A stretch of 64,000 nucleotides of DNA from Oceanirhabdus sp. W0125-5 (GCF_027938815.1 NZ_CP115913.1:2700001-2764000); one strand, 5' to 3'. Counted from the first letter of the stretch, positions 55,612 to 63,899 are shown. The notes: generated by a model not told the origin, from the sequence alone. Translations and numbers: made by a program.

Positions 55612-55764
55612 CTATGGAAATGTTAAGGTATATAGGTGGAAGTGTAGTAACCAAAGAGAGCATAATAAGTAAGAAAGGTAAGTAGGTCAATTAATAATAT
55701 AAATTCGGTACTATAGATAGATAATAATTAAATATAGCATAATGAGGTAGTATAGTAATTATAA
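55612..55764. other. Short spacer without a gene
   Basis: AT-rich sequence after the frameshifted remnant. I see no gene or signal until the hairpin at 55765. Confidence 0.4.
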
Positions 55765-55793
55765 AAAGCATCGATAATTATATCGATGCTTTT
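55765..55793. terminator. Bidirectional terminator
   Basis: AAAAGCATCGATA and TATCGATGCTTTT form a perfect 13-bp stem with a three-base loop. It ends the minus-strand secreted protein gene at 55820. Confidence 0.88.
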
Positions 55794-55819
55794 ACGTACT
55801 ATATTGATACTGTCTTTTT

Positions 55820-56182
55820 TTATTTTGCCGTCACGCTAAATGTATCTTCTATATCTGCTTCATGATCTCCAGGTAATATATATCCTCTCAATCTAATAGT
55901 ATAAGTTTTACCTTTTTCTAATCCAGTAATTTTTATAGTATCTGCAGTATATACTGTACGAACATATACCCATCCAAGCCCAGGATAATTAATGTCAACT
56001 TCGGTTTTCTCTACCCATCTTTGATATTCAGGTCCCCAATTAATTTCTACTTCTACATATCCACTCTCATAGCTTGAATAGCTAATGTGTTCATTACTCT
56101 CACTAACCTGTGCGTAAGTTAATGCATTCGCATTAAACATAAGAATAACCATGCAAAAAATACTAATAAATAATTTTTTCAT
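55820..56182 (-). CDS. Secreted protein with fibronectin type III-like domain
   Basis: The 120-aa protein has a clear signal peptide (MKKLF start, hydrophobic core, likely cleavage after about residue 24, near LTYA-Q). The mature part of about 95 residues reads like one beta-sandwich, with VEVEINWGPE, the Trp/Tyr-rich middle and TIKITGLEKGKTYTIRLRG, a hallmark of FN3 domains. No wall anchor. Function unknown. Confidence 0.7.
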   Translation of the reverse strand: MKKLFISIFCMVILMFNANALTYAQVSESNEHISYSSYESGYVEVEINWGPEYQRWVEKTEVDINYPGLGWVYVRTVYTADTIKITGLEKGKTYTIRLRGYILPGDHEADIEDTFSVTAK

Positions 56183-56293
56183 ATTAACCCTCCTAAAGTT
56201 ATTTTTTTACTATATTAGTATATAACTGTTAATGAGTAAGGTCAAATATTTAATTTCTGCAAAAGTGGACATAATTACACATTAGGTGATTAT

Positions 56294-56383
56294 ATGAAGA
56301 AAATAAGTAATTTTAGTGTTAGTATACTAATATCTTTATCTATCGTAATTATTACAGAGCTGATTATTTCAGCAATTATTTAG
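56294..56383 (+). CDS. Possible 29-residue membrane peptide
   Basis: ATG behind AGGTGAT, then a basic start MKKISNF and about 22 hydrophobic residues (SILISLSIVIITELIISAII), ending in TAG. The layout is that of a single-span membrane peptide. It may be real (toxin-like or regulatory) or a remnant. No antisense RNA partner is identified. Confidence 0.4.
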   Translation: MKKISNFSVSILISLSIVIITELIISAII

Positions 56384-56487
56384 AAGGGAAGACAATAAGT
56401 CTATCCCCTAATTTTCATGTAATAAAGAGATTTTGAAAGAATAAATAGATGTTTGTATAAGTTATTGTAATATCAGTTTTAGTAATA

Positions 56488-56586
56488 ATGAAAGTTTTTT
56501 TATTAATAGAGGATTCAGAAATCACTCTGTTGATTATGACTTGTTTCGTTGGAACTGTGAGCTCCGTTATAGCATTTTTTTACTAA
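56488..56586 (+). CDS. Possible 32-residue hydrophobic peptide or gene remnant
   Basis: ATG, then MKVFLLIEDSEITLLIMTCF and a second hydrophobic run to FFY, TAA. There is no convincing ribosome binding site, and the open frame extends upstream to a TAA without another start. A remnant of a membrane protein is as likely as a gene. Confidence 0.25.
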   Translation: MKVFLLIEDSEITLLIMTCFVGTVSSVIAFFY

Positions 56587-56734
56587 ATAAAATCCAAGTA
56601 AAAAAAGAATAAAAAAATGTTGCAAATATCTTAAATTACATTGATTTGTAAAAAAAAGATAAAAAAAGAATATTTGAAAATATAAGTCGTAAATTGTATA
56701 ATTTGGATAAAATTTAATTTAGGGGGTAAAGTTT

Positions 56735-57073
56735 ATGAAAAGATTTAAAAAGATTTCAGGTGTACTAGCTATTGCAATGTGTTTAATGATTTGTTTTTCT
56801 ACTACTGCAAGTGCGTATATACCTTGCCACGAATGTGGCGAACAAATTGGTACTTGTATTCATACCTGTTCGCATACAAATACTTATACGTACGAATCAG
56901 GATGGAAATTATCCAGAGAATGGAGAACAAACATTGGAATTTGGTCAAATGTTTGGTGTTATGAGAAAAGGTACGTGCAAACTGTAAAAGAAAAGTGTAG
57001 ATCTTGTGGTACTACACTAAATACTCATTATGAAGAAAGAATTACACATAGCAAAGATCATGTTTTGAATTAA
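56735..57073 (+). CDS. Small secreted cysteine-rich protein
   Basis: The 112-aa protein has a signal peptide (basic MKRFKK, hydrophobic core, likely cleavage after STTASA). The mature part of about 85 residues has cysteine pairs PCHECG, GTCIHTC and KCRSCG, a zinc-ribbon-like or disulfide-bonded pattern, and many Trp, Tyr and His residues. AGGGGG precedes the ATG, and a strong terminator follows, so it is a single-gene unit. I do not recognise the family. Confidence 0.7.
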   Translation: MKRFKKISGVLAIAMCLMICFSTTASAYIPCHECGEQIGTCIHTCSHTNTYTYESGWKLSREWRTNIGIWSNVWCYEKRYVQTVKEKCRSCGTTLNTHYEERITHSKDHVLN

Positions 57074-57091
57074 TAACAAAAATAATAATAA

Positions 57092-57127
57092 AAAAACGCT
57101 CACACTCAAATGCTGAGCGTTTTTTTT
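57092..57127 (+). terminator. Terminator of the cysteine-rich protein gene
   Basis: AAAACGCTCA pairs with TGAGCGTTTT across an 11-base loop, followed by a long T run. Confidence 0.9.
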
Positions 57128-57195
57128 TGTAGTGATATAACATGATTATTCAGTATTAAAGAAGGCTTAACAAAGTCTTCTCTTTTAATACATAC

Positions 57196-57816
57196 TTATT
57201 TTGGTGATTTATGATTTTTCTTTCTTCTCTTCTTTTTCTTTGAATTAGTATTTTTGCGTACTGAGTAACCAAAAGAGCCTAATGGATTAGCATTCAATCC
57301 ATAATATTCCCCATGACTATAACAAATCAGATTAGCTTTATTAAAACATATCTTATTATTTTCATCTAATAAATTATCATCCACTTTAACATTTAAAACT
57401 TCTAATAAGAATAGATCATGCGTTCCAAGAGGTGTAATTGATTTGACTTTACATTCTAAAGCAACCGGACAACTTTCTAACGAAGGAGTTGAGATAGCTA
57501 CACCATCATGAAGTTTTAAATCAAATTTTTTTATTTTGTCTTCTTTTCTTCCTGAAACAACACCACAATAATCAACAATTTTAACTAAATGTTTAGTAGG
57601 TAGGTTTATTACACATTCACCACTATTTTTTATTAGTTCATGAGAATATCTTTCAGGTCTTATACCCATAGCAATTATGGGACTTTTTGTACAAACAGTG
57701 CTCACCCAACCTACAGTAAAAGCATTGACTTTACCAGTATCTCGTTCTTTTGAAGTAACAAGTACTACAGGAGTGGGGTTTAACATTACACTACCTTTAA
57801 AATTTAATTTATCCAT
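57196..57816 (-). CDS. Flavin reductase family protein
   Basis: The 206-aa FMN-binding split-barrel protein has the family features TPVVLVTSKE, AFTVGWVSTVCTKSPIIAMGI and ECVINLPTKHL. The C-terminal tail is strongly basic (KKKKRRKKN). Family members bind FMN and may reduce flavins or act as flavoredoxin-like electron carriers. GGAGGT precedes the ATG. A C-terminal fragment of a second copy survives at 55306-55425. Confidence 0.88.
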   Translation of the reverse strand: MDKLNFKGSVMLNPTPVVLVTSKERDTGKVNAFTVGWVSTVCTKSPIIAMGIRPERYSHELIKNSGECVINLPTKHLVKIVDYCGVVSGRKEDKIKKFDLKLHDGVAISTPSLESCPVALECKVKSITPLGTHDLFLLEVLNVKVDDNLLDENNKICFNKANLICYSHGEYYGLNANPLGSFGYSVRKNTNSKKKKRRKKNHKSPK

Positions 57817-58132
57817 GCTAGTACCTCCATTCTGTATACTGTGTTTCTATTTGTGTTGCACTTCCTTTGAATTCTCTTTTCATATGTATTAACTCTCCGT
57901 TCTTTATACTTATCAAGACTTTATTATATCATAGAAACTTTAGGATTAAAAATCAATGTATATTAAATGATTTTTGTTGATGATTTAGAGTTCTAGTTTC
58001 AGAAAAATTTATTTTTATATTTGAGTATTAATCTATTAATAGGCATTGGATAATTAATAAATATTAAGGTAATATTTATAACCTACCTACTAGTATGATA
58101 TACTAGTAGCATAAAATTTGGAGGGTAGTATT
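57817..58132. other. Divergent promoter region: flavin reductase and channel genes
   Basis: This gap of about 315 bp has a minus-strand TATAAT-like box near 57930 for the flavin reductase, and near its right end the palindrome at 58087-58109. No gene is seen. Confidence 0.45.
58087..58109. promoter_or_regulatory. Palindromic operator candidate upstream of the channel gene
   Basis: CTACTAGTAT (58087-58096) and ATACTAGTAG (58100-58109) form a perfect 10+10 inverted repeat with a three-base centre. It overlaps TATGAT/TATACT -10-like boxes, 24 bp before the short frame at 58133. The binding protein is not known. Confidence 0.6.
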
Positions 58133-58177
58133 ATGACTAAGAAAGTATTTGAAATCATCAACAGATTCAGTGCATAG
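58133..58177 (+). CDS. Possible 14-residue leader peptide
   Basis: The best ribosome binding site of the region (GGAGGG) serves an ATG at 58133 with 14 codons (MTKKVFEIINRFSA) and TAG. The channel gene itself begins 17 bp later with no good site of its own, so translation of the short frame may feed the channel gene. Confidence 0.45.
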   Translation: MTKKVFEIINRFSA

Positions 58178-58194
58178 TAAATGAAACTCAATGT

Positions 58195-58968
58195 ATGGAG
58201 GAAACAACTAGTATCATGAAGGAACAAAAGAATAGAAAAATATATATTATATATGAAGTGACCATTAACATTGTAGCTGTGTTTATTGTAATACATACAG
58301 TTATGGGGTTCTTAGGATATGAATTATTTACTAATACTAAAATATATAGGCTTATTGAATTATTGATTTATCTTATTTTTACTGTTGATTATATTTATAG
58401 AGTGAAAACTGCTAAGAATAAGAAAGCTTTTATAAAAAATAATATTTTTGATCTACTTGCCATAATTCCCTTTAGTTCTGTTTTTAGGATATTCAGAATT
58501 ATTAGAGCTGTTAAGTTAATTAAAAAATCAAAGATAAAAATAATAATGAATAGGATAAAGCAATTTATAAATACTAATTCATTTTATTATGTTTTATATG
58601 GAACTTTAATTTTAGTTTTTGTTGGAGGGTATGCATTATATAGATTTGAAGAAGGAAAATCACTTCACAGTTTATGGGATGGGATATGGACAGCTTTTGT
58701 AACAATAACAACGGTAGGATATGGAGATTACGCACCTGTTACAGTTTTGGGGAGAATTACAGCTATGATTTTAATGCTGATAGGTATAGGATTCTTAGGA
58801 ATGCTTACGGGGACTATATCTACTTATTTCATTAATAAGAGGAAAAGTGATCTTTTAGAGAGTAAAAATGAAGATGATTACAAATTAGTTGATTTATCAG
58901 AATTTAATGAAGATGAGATTAAAGAAATTAAAACCTTTATTGAATTTATAAGAAGTAAAAAGAATTAG
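58195..58968 (+). CDS. Voltage-gated-type potassium channel
   Basis: The 257-aa protein has six segments: S1 about residues 20-40, S2 50-67, S3 (FDLLAIIPF) about 83-92, an arginine/lysine S4 (RIFRIIRAVKLIKK) about 98-112, S5, a pore loop with the filter TVGYGD, and S6. A short acidic C-terminal tail follows. It resembles KvAP-like channels. The start is uncertain: ATG 58195 lacks a clear ribosome binding site, and ATG 58216 lies 14 bp after GGAGG. Confidence 0.88.
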   Translation: MEETTSIMKEQKNRKIYIIYEVTINIVAVFIVIHTVMGFLGYELFTNTKIYRLIELLIYLIFTVDYIYRVKTAKNKKAFIKNNIFDLLAIIPFSSVFRIFRIIRAVKLIKKSKIKIIMNRIKQFINTNSFYYVLYGTLILVFVGGYALYRFEEGKSLHSLWDGIWTAFVTITTVGYGDYAPVTVLGRITAMILMLIGIGFLGMLTGTISTYFINKRKSDLLESKNEDDYKLVDLSEFNEDEIKEIKTFIEFIRSKKN

Positions 58969-58995
58969 ATTTAAAAATAAATAAAAATTAAATCG

Positions 58996-59040
58996 GCAAT
59001 CCAAATTAACTTTCAGTTAAGTTGGATTGCTATTTAATTT
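58996..59040. terminator. Bidirectional terminator between channel and ThrE genes
   Basis: GCAATCCAAATTAACT pairs with AGTTAAGTTGGATTGC (one mismatch) with a three-base loop, followed by TATTTAATTTT. It is shared by two convergent units. Confidence 0.85.
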
Positions 59041-59047
59041 TCAAGTA

Positions 59048-59497
59048 TTACTTTTCATGCTGCATTCTCTTTTTCATATTAATCATTCTAAAAATAGAAT
59101 AAATAAAAACTATACCAATAGCTATAGTAACTGCTGAACTTAATGTGTTAATTCCTGTACTTAGTGCTTTATCATAATTATGATTAACATATTCGTAAAC
59201 AGTATAATACATTCCACCACCAGGAACCAATGGGATCATTCCACATACAATAAAAGCTGTTGCTGGAGTTTTTGCTTTTCTTGCCATAATCTCAGAATAA
59301 AGAGACATTATTGCAGAGCCCATAAAAATGGCAAAAGTATTATTAAAATTTAATGAAAGAAGTATTGAATAAATCAACCAACTTACCCCACCACTTAAAG
59401 AAGCAATAAATAGATGATTTCTTTTAATATTAAAATGAATTCCAAATCCAAGAGAAGCAATTACCGAGAAGATTACCTCTAATAAAATTCTACCCAT
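59048..59497 (-). CDS. Threonine/serine exporter ThrE-like, C-terminal half (DUF3815)
   Basis: The 149-aa protein has about five membrane segments and the SLYSEIMARKAKTPAT and GMIPLVPGGGMYYTVY motifs of the ThrE_2/DUF3815 family. It functions with the DUF1212 half encoded immediately upstream; the ATG follows that stop codon directly. Export of threonine or serine is inferred from family. Confidence 0.88.
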   Translation of the reverse strand: MGRILLEVIFSVIASLGFGIHFNIKRNHLFIASLSGGVSWLIYSILLSLNFNNTFAIFMGSAIMSLYSEIMARKAKTPATAFIVCGMIPLVPGGGMYYTVYEYVNHNYDKALSTGINTLSSAVTIAIGIVFIYSIFRMINMKKRMQHEK

Positions 59498-60262
59498 CTA
59501 TATCACCCCTTTCACATAATAAAACAGAGAAAAAATTATTACTGAACCTAGAACTATACCAATAGCCACAAAAAGTGCTTCAATAACTCTAGAAATACCA
59601 GAATAAAAATCTCCAGCTATAGTATCTCTTATACCATTTGTTATAGTTAAACCTGGTACAAGTAACATTATAGAACCAATAATGATTACATTTGACTCAA
59701 TATTCATAAATAGTGAAGAAAATAGAGCTATAAAGGTAGCAAGAGCTCCTCCAAGAATATTTGTGAAAAAATCATTAAGTTGTAACTTGTCGCATTTTTT
59801 TAATAAAACAGTTATAATGCATCCAATAATAAAGGATAGTATGAATTCTAAATAATTACCTCCAAATAATCCTGTAAAGCAGCCTGTAATAGCTCCACCA
59901 GCAATAATATGTGAAGGGTATTTATATTTATTACCTTGTTTAATCTTTTTCAATTCTTCTTTAACATATTCTAATGAAGCTGAATTACTGGATATTTTTC
60001 TTGAAAGTTCGTTCACATTGTGTATTTTATTCATATCAACAGTTCGCTTCTTAATTCTCTTTATGAATGTAGTAGGATTGCCTTTATCATCTTTTAATGA
60101 AATCATGATAACTGATGGAGTTACAAAACTCTCTACAATATCAACACCATAAGACTTACAGATGATTGCAATTGTTTCTTCAACTCTGTATACTTCACCG
60201 CCATTTTCTAAAATTATCTGTCCGGCAGTTTCAGCAACTTCTAAAATATCTTTAATAGACAT
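59498..60262 (-). CDS. Threonine/serine exporter ThrE-like, N-terminal half (DUF1212)
   Basis: The 254-aa protein has a hydrophilic N-terminal domain of about 110 residues (ENGGEVYRVEETI, conserved in ThrE) followed by about five membrane segments with LLVPGLTITNGIRDTIAGD. I start it at ATG 60262, behind GGAGGTGG. A frame extends to 60304 without a site. It forms a two-gene unit with the DUF3815 half. Confidence 0.88.
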   Translation of the reverse strand: MSIKDILEVAETAGQIILENGGEVYRVEETIAIICKSYGVDIVESFVTPSVIMISLKDDKGNPTTFIKRIKKRTVDMNKIHNVNELSRKISSNSASLEYVKEELKKIKQGNKYKYPSHIIAGGAITGCFTGLFGGNYLEFILSFIIGCIITVLLKKCDKLQLNDFFTNILGGALATFIALFSSLFMNIESNVIIIGSIMLLVPGLTITNGIRDTIAGDFYSGISRVIEALFVAIGIVLGSVIIFSLFYYVKGVI

Positions 60263-60469
60263 AGCCACCTCCTGTAACAAAAAATAATTCGATTCATTAT
60301 ACATAAATTTCTTTGAATTATCAACAGAAATTTTGTTAAAAAATAATTCTTAATTGTTGCAATTATTAGTAAAAACATGAATTAATCATGGAAATTAATT
60401 ACTAGTTATTTAAAAGAAAATGATTTATAATTAAAAAAACAACTAGGGTGGGAGGAACTTCAAGGGGAT

Positions 60470-61831
60470 ATGAATAAAGATAGAATTATACTTGAGGAAT
60501 TAATAAATAATCTCTACGATGGAATACACATTATTGATGAGAAAGGAACTACTGTATATTACAATGAAGCCATGGCTAATCTTGAGGGAACAACAAGAGA
60601 TGAGGTTCTTGGTAAAAGGATAACAGAATATTTAGACCGTTTAAAAGAAGAGAATTCTACATTGCTTAGTGCAATAAAGAATAAGAAGAAGTATTCTGAG
60701 ATCTTACAAGAATATTATAATAACAATAATAAGTTAATTACCACAATCAATACATCAATACCTATTTTTAATGGGAGAAAAGTTATTGGAGCAATCGAGA
60801 TTTCAAAAGATATGACTCAAGTGAAAATGCTTAATGAAAAGGTTTGCAAGCTTGAAGAGAAGCAAAGAAAATCAAATAAAGGATATTCTTTTAAAGATAT
60901 TATTGGAAATAGTACAGAAATGAGAAATGTTGTTAATAAAGCTATGAGAGCTAGTTTATCTAATTCATCTGTTTTAATTTATGGTGAGACTGGTTCAGGA
61001 AAGGAAGTTCTTGCTCAGAGTATTCATTACAATGGGATAAGAAGTGATAAGCCTTTTATAGCTGTGAACTGTGCTGCTATACCTAGTCCTTTATTAGAAG
61101 GGATGTTTTTTGGTACAGTTAAGGGGAGTTTTACTGGTGCCATAGATAAGAAAGGTTTGTTTGAAGAGGCTCACAGGGGGACGCTCTTATTGGATGAGCT
61201 TAATTCTATGGATACACAGTTGCAATCTAAGCTTTTAAGGGTACTGCAAGAAGGGTATATTAGACCTCTAGGTAGTAATAAAACAATTGATGTTGATGTA
61301 AGAGTTATTGCTACCCTTAATGAAAATCCAGAAAAACTTATAAAAGAAGGAAAGCTTAGAAAGGATCTATATTATAGATTAAGTGTTGTAAAGTTTGATA
61401 TTCCACCTTTAAAAGATAGAAAAGAAGATATAGAAGATTTAGTAAATCACTTTGTACAATATTATAATAAAATCCTTGGTAAAGAAGTAATAGGGGTAAA
61501 AAATGATGTTATGGAAAGATTGATTAATTATGAATGGCCAGGGAATATACGAGAATTGAAGAATGCTATTGAATCAGCTATGAATTTAGCAGAGGACTAT
61601 AAGAAGATTGGGATGGAAATGTTTGAAGATAAGTTTCATATAGGTGAACATGAAAAGATAGAGCTTAATGGTATATCTCTTGATGAATATCTAGGGAATG
61701 TTGAGAGGTCAATAATTAAGGATGTCTTATATAGAATGAGTGGTAATATCTCAAAGGCTGCTGATGAATTAAAGATATCTAGACAATCTCTTCAGTATAA
61801 GATTAAAAAATACAAATTGAATAATATATAA
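60470..61831 (+). CDS. Sigma-54-dependent transcriptional activator (PAS, AAA+, Fis-type HTH)
   Basis: The 453-aa complete activator has a PAS domain at about residues 1-115, AAA+ with Walker A GETGSGKE from residue 172, the sigma-54 loop GSFTGA at 219-224 (consensus GAFTGA), Walker B GTLLLDELNS, and a C-terminal helix-turn-helix (NISKAADELKISRQSLQYKI). The domain order resembles RocR-type regulators. Target unknown. The outward sigma-54 promoter at 63885 is the nearest candidate. Confidence 0.92.
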   Translation: MNKDRIILEELINNLYDGIHIIDEKGTTVYYNEAMANLEGTTRDEVLGKRITEYLDRLKEENSTLLSAIKNKKKYSEILQEYYNNNNKLITTINTSIPIFNGRKVIGAIEISKDMTQVKMLNEKVCKLEEKQRKSNKGYSFKDIIGNSTEMRNVVNKAMRASLSNSSVLIYGETGSGKEVLAQSIHYNGIRSDKPFIAVNCAAIPSPLLEGMFFGTVKGSFTGAIDKKGLFEEAHRGTLLLDELNSMDTQLQSKLLRVLQEGYIRPLGSNKTIDVDVRVIATLNENPEKLIKEGKLRKDLYYRLSVVKFDIPPLKDRKEDIEDLVNHFVQYYNKILGKEVIGVKNDVMERLINYEWPGNIRELKNAIESAMNLAEDYKKIGMEMFEDKFHIGEHEKIELNGISLDEYLGNVERSIIKDVLYRMSGNISKAADELKISRQSLQYKIKKYKLNNI

Positions 61832-61882
61832 AACATAGTTGACAGTGGACAATTTTATTTAAAGGTTTTTAATTTATTATGT

Positions 61883-61904
61883 GCAAGCAGAGCTTGCTTT
61901 TTTT
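61883..61904 (+). terminator. Terminator after the sigma-54 activator
   Basis: GCAAGC (61883-61888) pairs with GCTTGC (61892-61897), followed by seven T residues. Confidence 0.8.
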
Positions 61905-62034
61905 ATGCAATTTTCACAATTCCATCACATTTAAAACAAGATTTAATCAAATATAGATATTATTATATAGATGTAGCTAGGAAATATTTTAATAAATGAT
62001 GTACAGTAATAAATAAAAATTTGGGGGGAGTAAA

Positions 62035-62856
62035 GTGAAAAAGAAAATGAAGATTAGAGGAATTATTCAGAGTTTCTTCTTTATACTTATTGCATTTATA
62101 ACAATAAACAAAACATTAGTTGAATCAGGTAGAGGCTTTAAATTTTTATCATCAGCATCGTTGCATGCAATATGTCCTTTTGGTGGAGTGGTATCAATAT
62201 ATGAATTACTAACAGCAGGTACTTTAGTAAAGAAAATACATGAATCCTCATTTGTTCTGATGATAATTGTATTTTTAATTGCAGTGGCATTTGGTGCAAT
62301 ATTTTGTGGATGGATATGTCCTTTTGGATCAATACAAGAATGGGTTAGTAAAGTGGGTAAAAAAATATTTAAAGGGAAGCATAATAATTTTATTCCATCA
62401 AAAATTGATAAATACCTTAGATTCTTAAGATATCTTGTATTGGTGTGGGTAGTATATGTAACAGCAGTAACAGGAAAAATAGGCTTTTCAGATGTAGATC
62501 CCTATTATAGCCTGTTTAAATTTTGGACAGGAGAAGTAGCTATAACAGGAATAGTAATACTTATTGTAATATTAGCAGCTTCATTATTTATGGAAAGACC
62601 ATGGTGTAAATATCTATGTCCATATGGAGCGGTATTGGGTGTGTTTAACTTATTTAGAATATTTAAGATTAAGAGAAATCCAAAAACTTGCATATCTTGT
62701 ACTGCATGCGATAAAGTTTGTCCTATGAATATTAAGGTTTCAGAAACTAAAGTGGTAAGAAATCATCAATGTATATCTTGTATGAAGTGTACATCCGAAG
62801 AGGGATGCAAAGTGGAAGATACAGTGAATTTCACATGTGAAAGGAGGACTCTATAA
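62035..62856 (+). CDS. NapH-like membrane iron-sulfur protein
   Basis: The 273-aa protein has about four to five membrane segments with the paired CP motifs (CPFGG, CGWICPFG, CKYLCPYG) of the NapH/NosR/CcoG group. Near the C-terminus are two ferredoxin-type cysteine sets (CISCTACDKVCPMN and CISCMKC), the second incomplete relative to a standard 4Fe-4S set, ending EEGC. It should carry electrons at the membrane. GTG start behind GGGGGGAG. It overlaps the ribosome binding site of the next gene by a few bases. Confidence 0.85.
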   Translation: MKKKMKIRGIIQSFFFILIAFITINKTLVESGRGFKFLSSASLHAICPFGGVVSIYELLTAGTLVKKIHESSFVLMIIVFLIAVAFGAIFCGWICPFGSIQEWVSKVGKKIFKGKHNNFIPSKIDKYLRFLRYLVLVWVVYVTAVTGKIGFSDVDPYYSLFKFWTGEVAITGIVILIVILAASLFMERPWCKYLCPYGAVLGVFNLFRIFKIKRNPKTCISCTACDKVCPMNIKVSETKVVRNHQCISCMKCTSEEGCKVEDTVNFTCERRTL

Positions 62857-62857
62857 T

Positions 62858-63589
62858 ATGAAATTAAATTCTAAAGCTATAGGGGTAATTCTTATTCTTA
62901 TTATATTTGGTGGAATAGGCATTTCTAAAGGGTTAAATGTTTGGAAAACAGAATCAACTAAAGTACCAGTTGTATTTAAAGAAGGTGAATTCGCAGGAGA
63001 GTATAATCCAGCAGATATAAGAGGATCTTATTCATTTGAGGATATTTATAATGCTTTTAATATAACACCTGAAGTGATGGCGAGGGCTTTTGGGTTAAAA
63101 GATATAAATAATCCTTCCTTATTCAAAGTAAAAGATTTAGAAAAAATATATGGCAACTTAGAAGGGGATAAGGAGATAGGAACTGCTTCAGTAAGATATT
63201 TTGTTGCTCTTTATAAAAAATTACCATATGAAATGGGAGAGGAAATTTACCTTCCAGAACCAGCAGTTAACATATTGATAAGGGAAATAAAAATAAATGA
63301 AGAACTAGAGAAATATCTTAGTGAACATTCAATAGATATTTCAAACATTAAAATAGAAAGTAATTCATCTGAGAATAACACTGAAGAGAATAATGAAAAG
63401 GTGATAAGAGGGAAAACCACTTTTAATGAAGTGATAGAGTGGGGGATTTCAGAAGAAATATTAGAAAATATTATTAATGGAAAAATAATTGATAAAAGTG
63501 TTGTTATTAGAGATTATTGTATGAAAAATGGTGTAGAATTTTCTAAAATAAAGCAAGAGTTACAAAAAAGAATTGATAAAAAAGAATAA
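62858..63589 (+). CDS. Membrane-anchored protein with a duplicated small domain, partner of the NapH-like protein
   Basis: The 244-aa protein has an N-terminal membrane anchor (residues 6-22) and an external part. Two segments share a pattern: IRGSYSFEDIYNAFNITPEV near residue 55 and IRGKTTFNEVIEWGISEEIL near 185. Each is followed by a helix and a Gly-Leu or Gly-Lys turn. An Asn/Glu/Ser-rich linker separates them. There is no cysteine or haem motif in the outer part. ATG 62858 follows AAGGAGG. It is 1 bp after the NapH-like stop, so the two probably work together. I do not know the function. Confidence 0.7.
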   Translation: MKLNSKAIGVILILIIFGGIGISKGLNVWKTESTKVPVVFKEGEFAGEYNPADIRGSYSFEDIYNAFNITPEVMARAFGLKDINNPSLFKVKDLEKIYGNLEGDKEIGTASVRYFVALYKKLPYEMGEEIYLPEPAVNILIREIKINEELEKYLSEHSIDISNIKIESNSSENNTEENNEKVIRGKTTFNEVIEWGISEEILENIINGKIIDKSVVIRDYCMKNGVEFSKIKQELQKRIDKKE

Positions 63590-63675
63590 GTTTGTAATAA
63601 ATTCATTAAAAAATAATTTTAAGTCTGTTTATGCATAATATGGAAAGCGAGATTGCTGAAAAATGGGCATATTAA

Positions 63676-63763
63676 TGCAAAATAATTTGCAGAAAACTAA
63701 CAATAATCTAAAAGAATATTTGAAACTGTGATTTTTTAATAAAAAGGTGCAAAAATATTTGCA
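63676..63763. promoter_or_regulatory. Two-copy enhancer candidate
   Basis: TGCAAAATAATTTGCA (63676-63691) and TGCAAAAATATTTGCA (63748-63763) are palindromes with identical arms and spacing, 72 bp apart and about 120-210 bp upstream of the -24 element. A further TGCAAAA half-site is at 63845. Confidence 0.68.
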
Positions 63764-63772
63764 CCTTTATTA
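63743..63772 (+). terminator. Terminator-like hairpin after the NapH-partner gene
   Basis: AAAGGTGCAAA (63743-63753) pairs with TTTGCACCTTT (63758-63768), then ATTAAAATT. It includes the second enhancer palindrome, so it may do either job or both. Confidence 0.6.
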
Positions 63773-63884
63773 AAATTATCTGAATATTGAATTATTGATT
63801 ATGAATAAATATTCTAAAAATTTAGAAATATCCAAAGATTTTGATGCAAAATGAAGAAAAATAATATTATTTTTATAGAAAACT

Positions 63885-63899
63885 TGGCATGGAAATTGC
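63885..63899 (+). promoter_or_regulatory. Sigma-54 (-24/-12) promoter pointing out of the window
   Basis: TGGCA (63885-63889) and TTGC (63896-63899) have the canonical GG-N10-GC spacing. The element is almost identical to the aor promoter. No start codon with a ribosome binding site appears before the window ends. Confidence 0.82.

Larger units (their letters stand above)
56183..56734. other. Intergenic region with two small hydrophobic reading frames
   Basis: This 552-bp gap contains two candidate small membrane peptides (56294-56383 and 56488-56586, listed separately). The last 100 bp are A-rich and lead to the strong AGGGGG site of the next gene. Nothing else is recognised. Confidence 0.45.
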
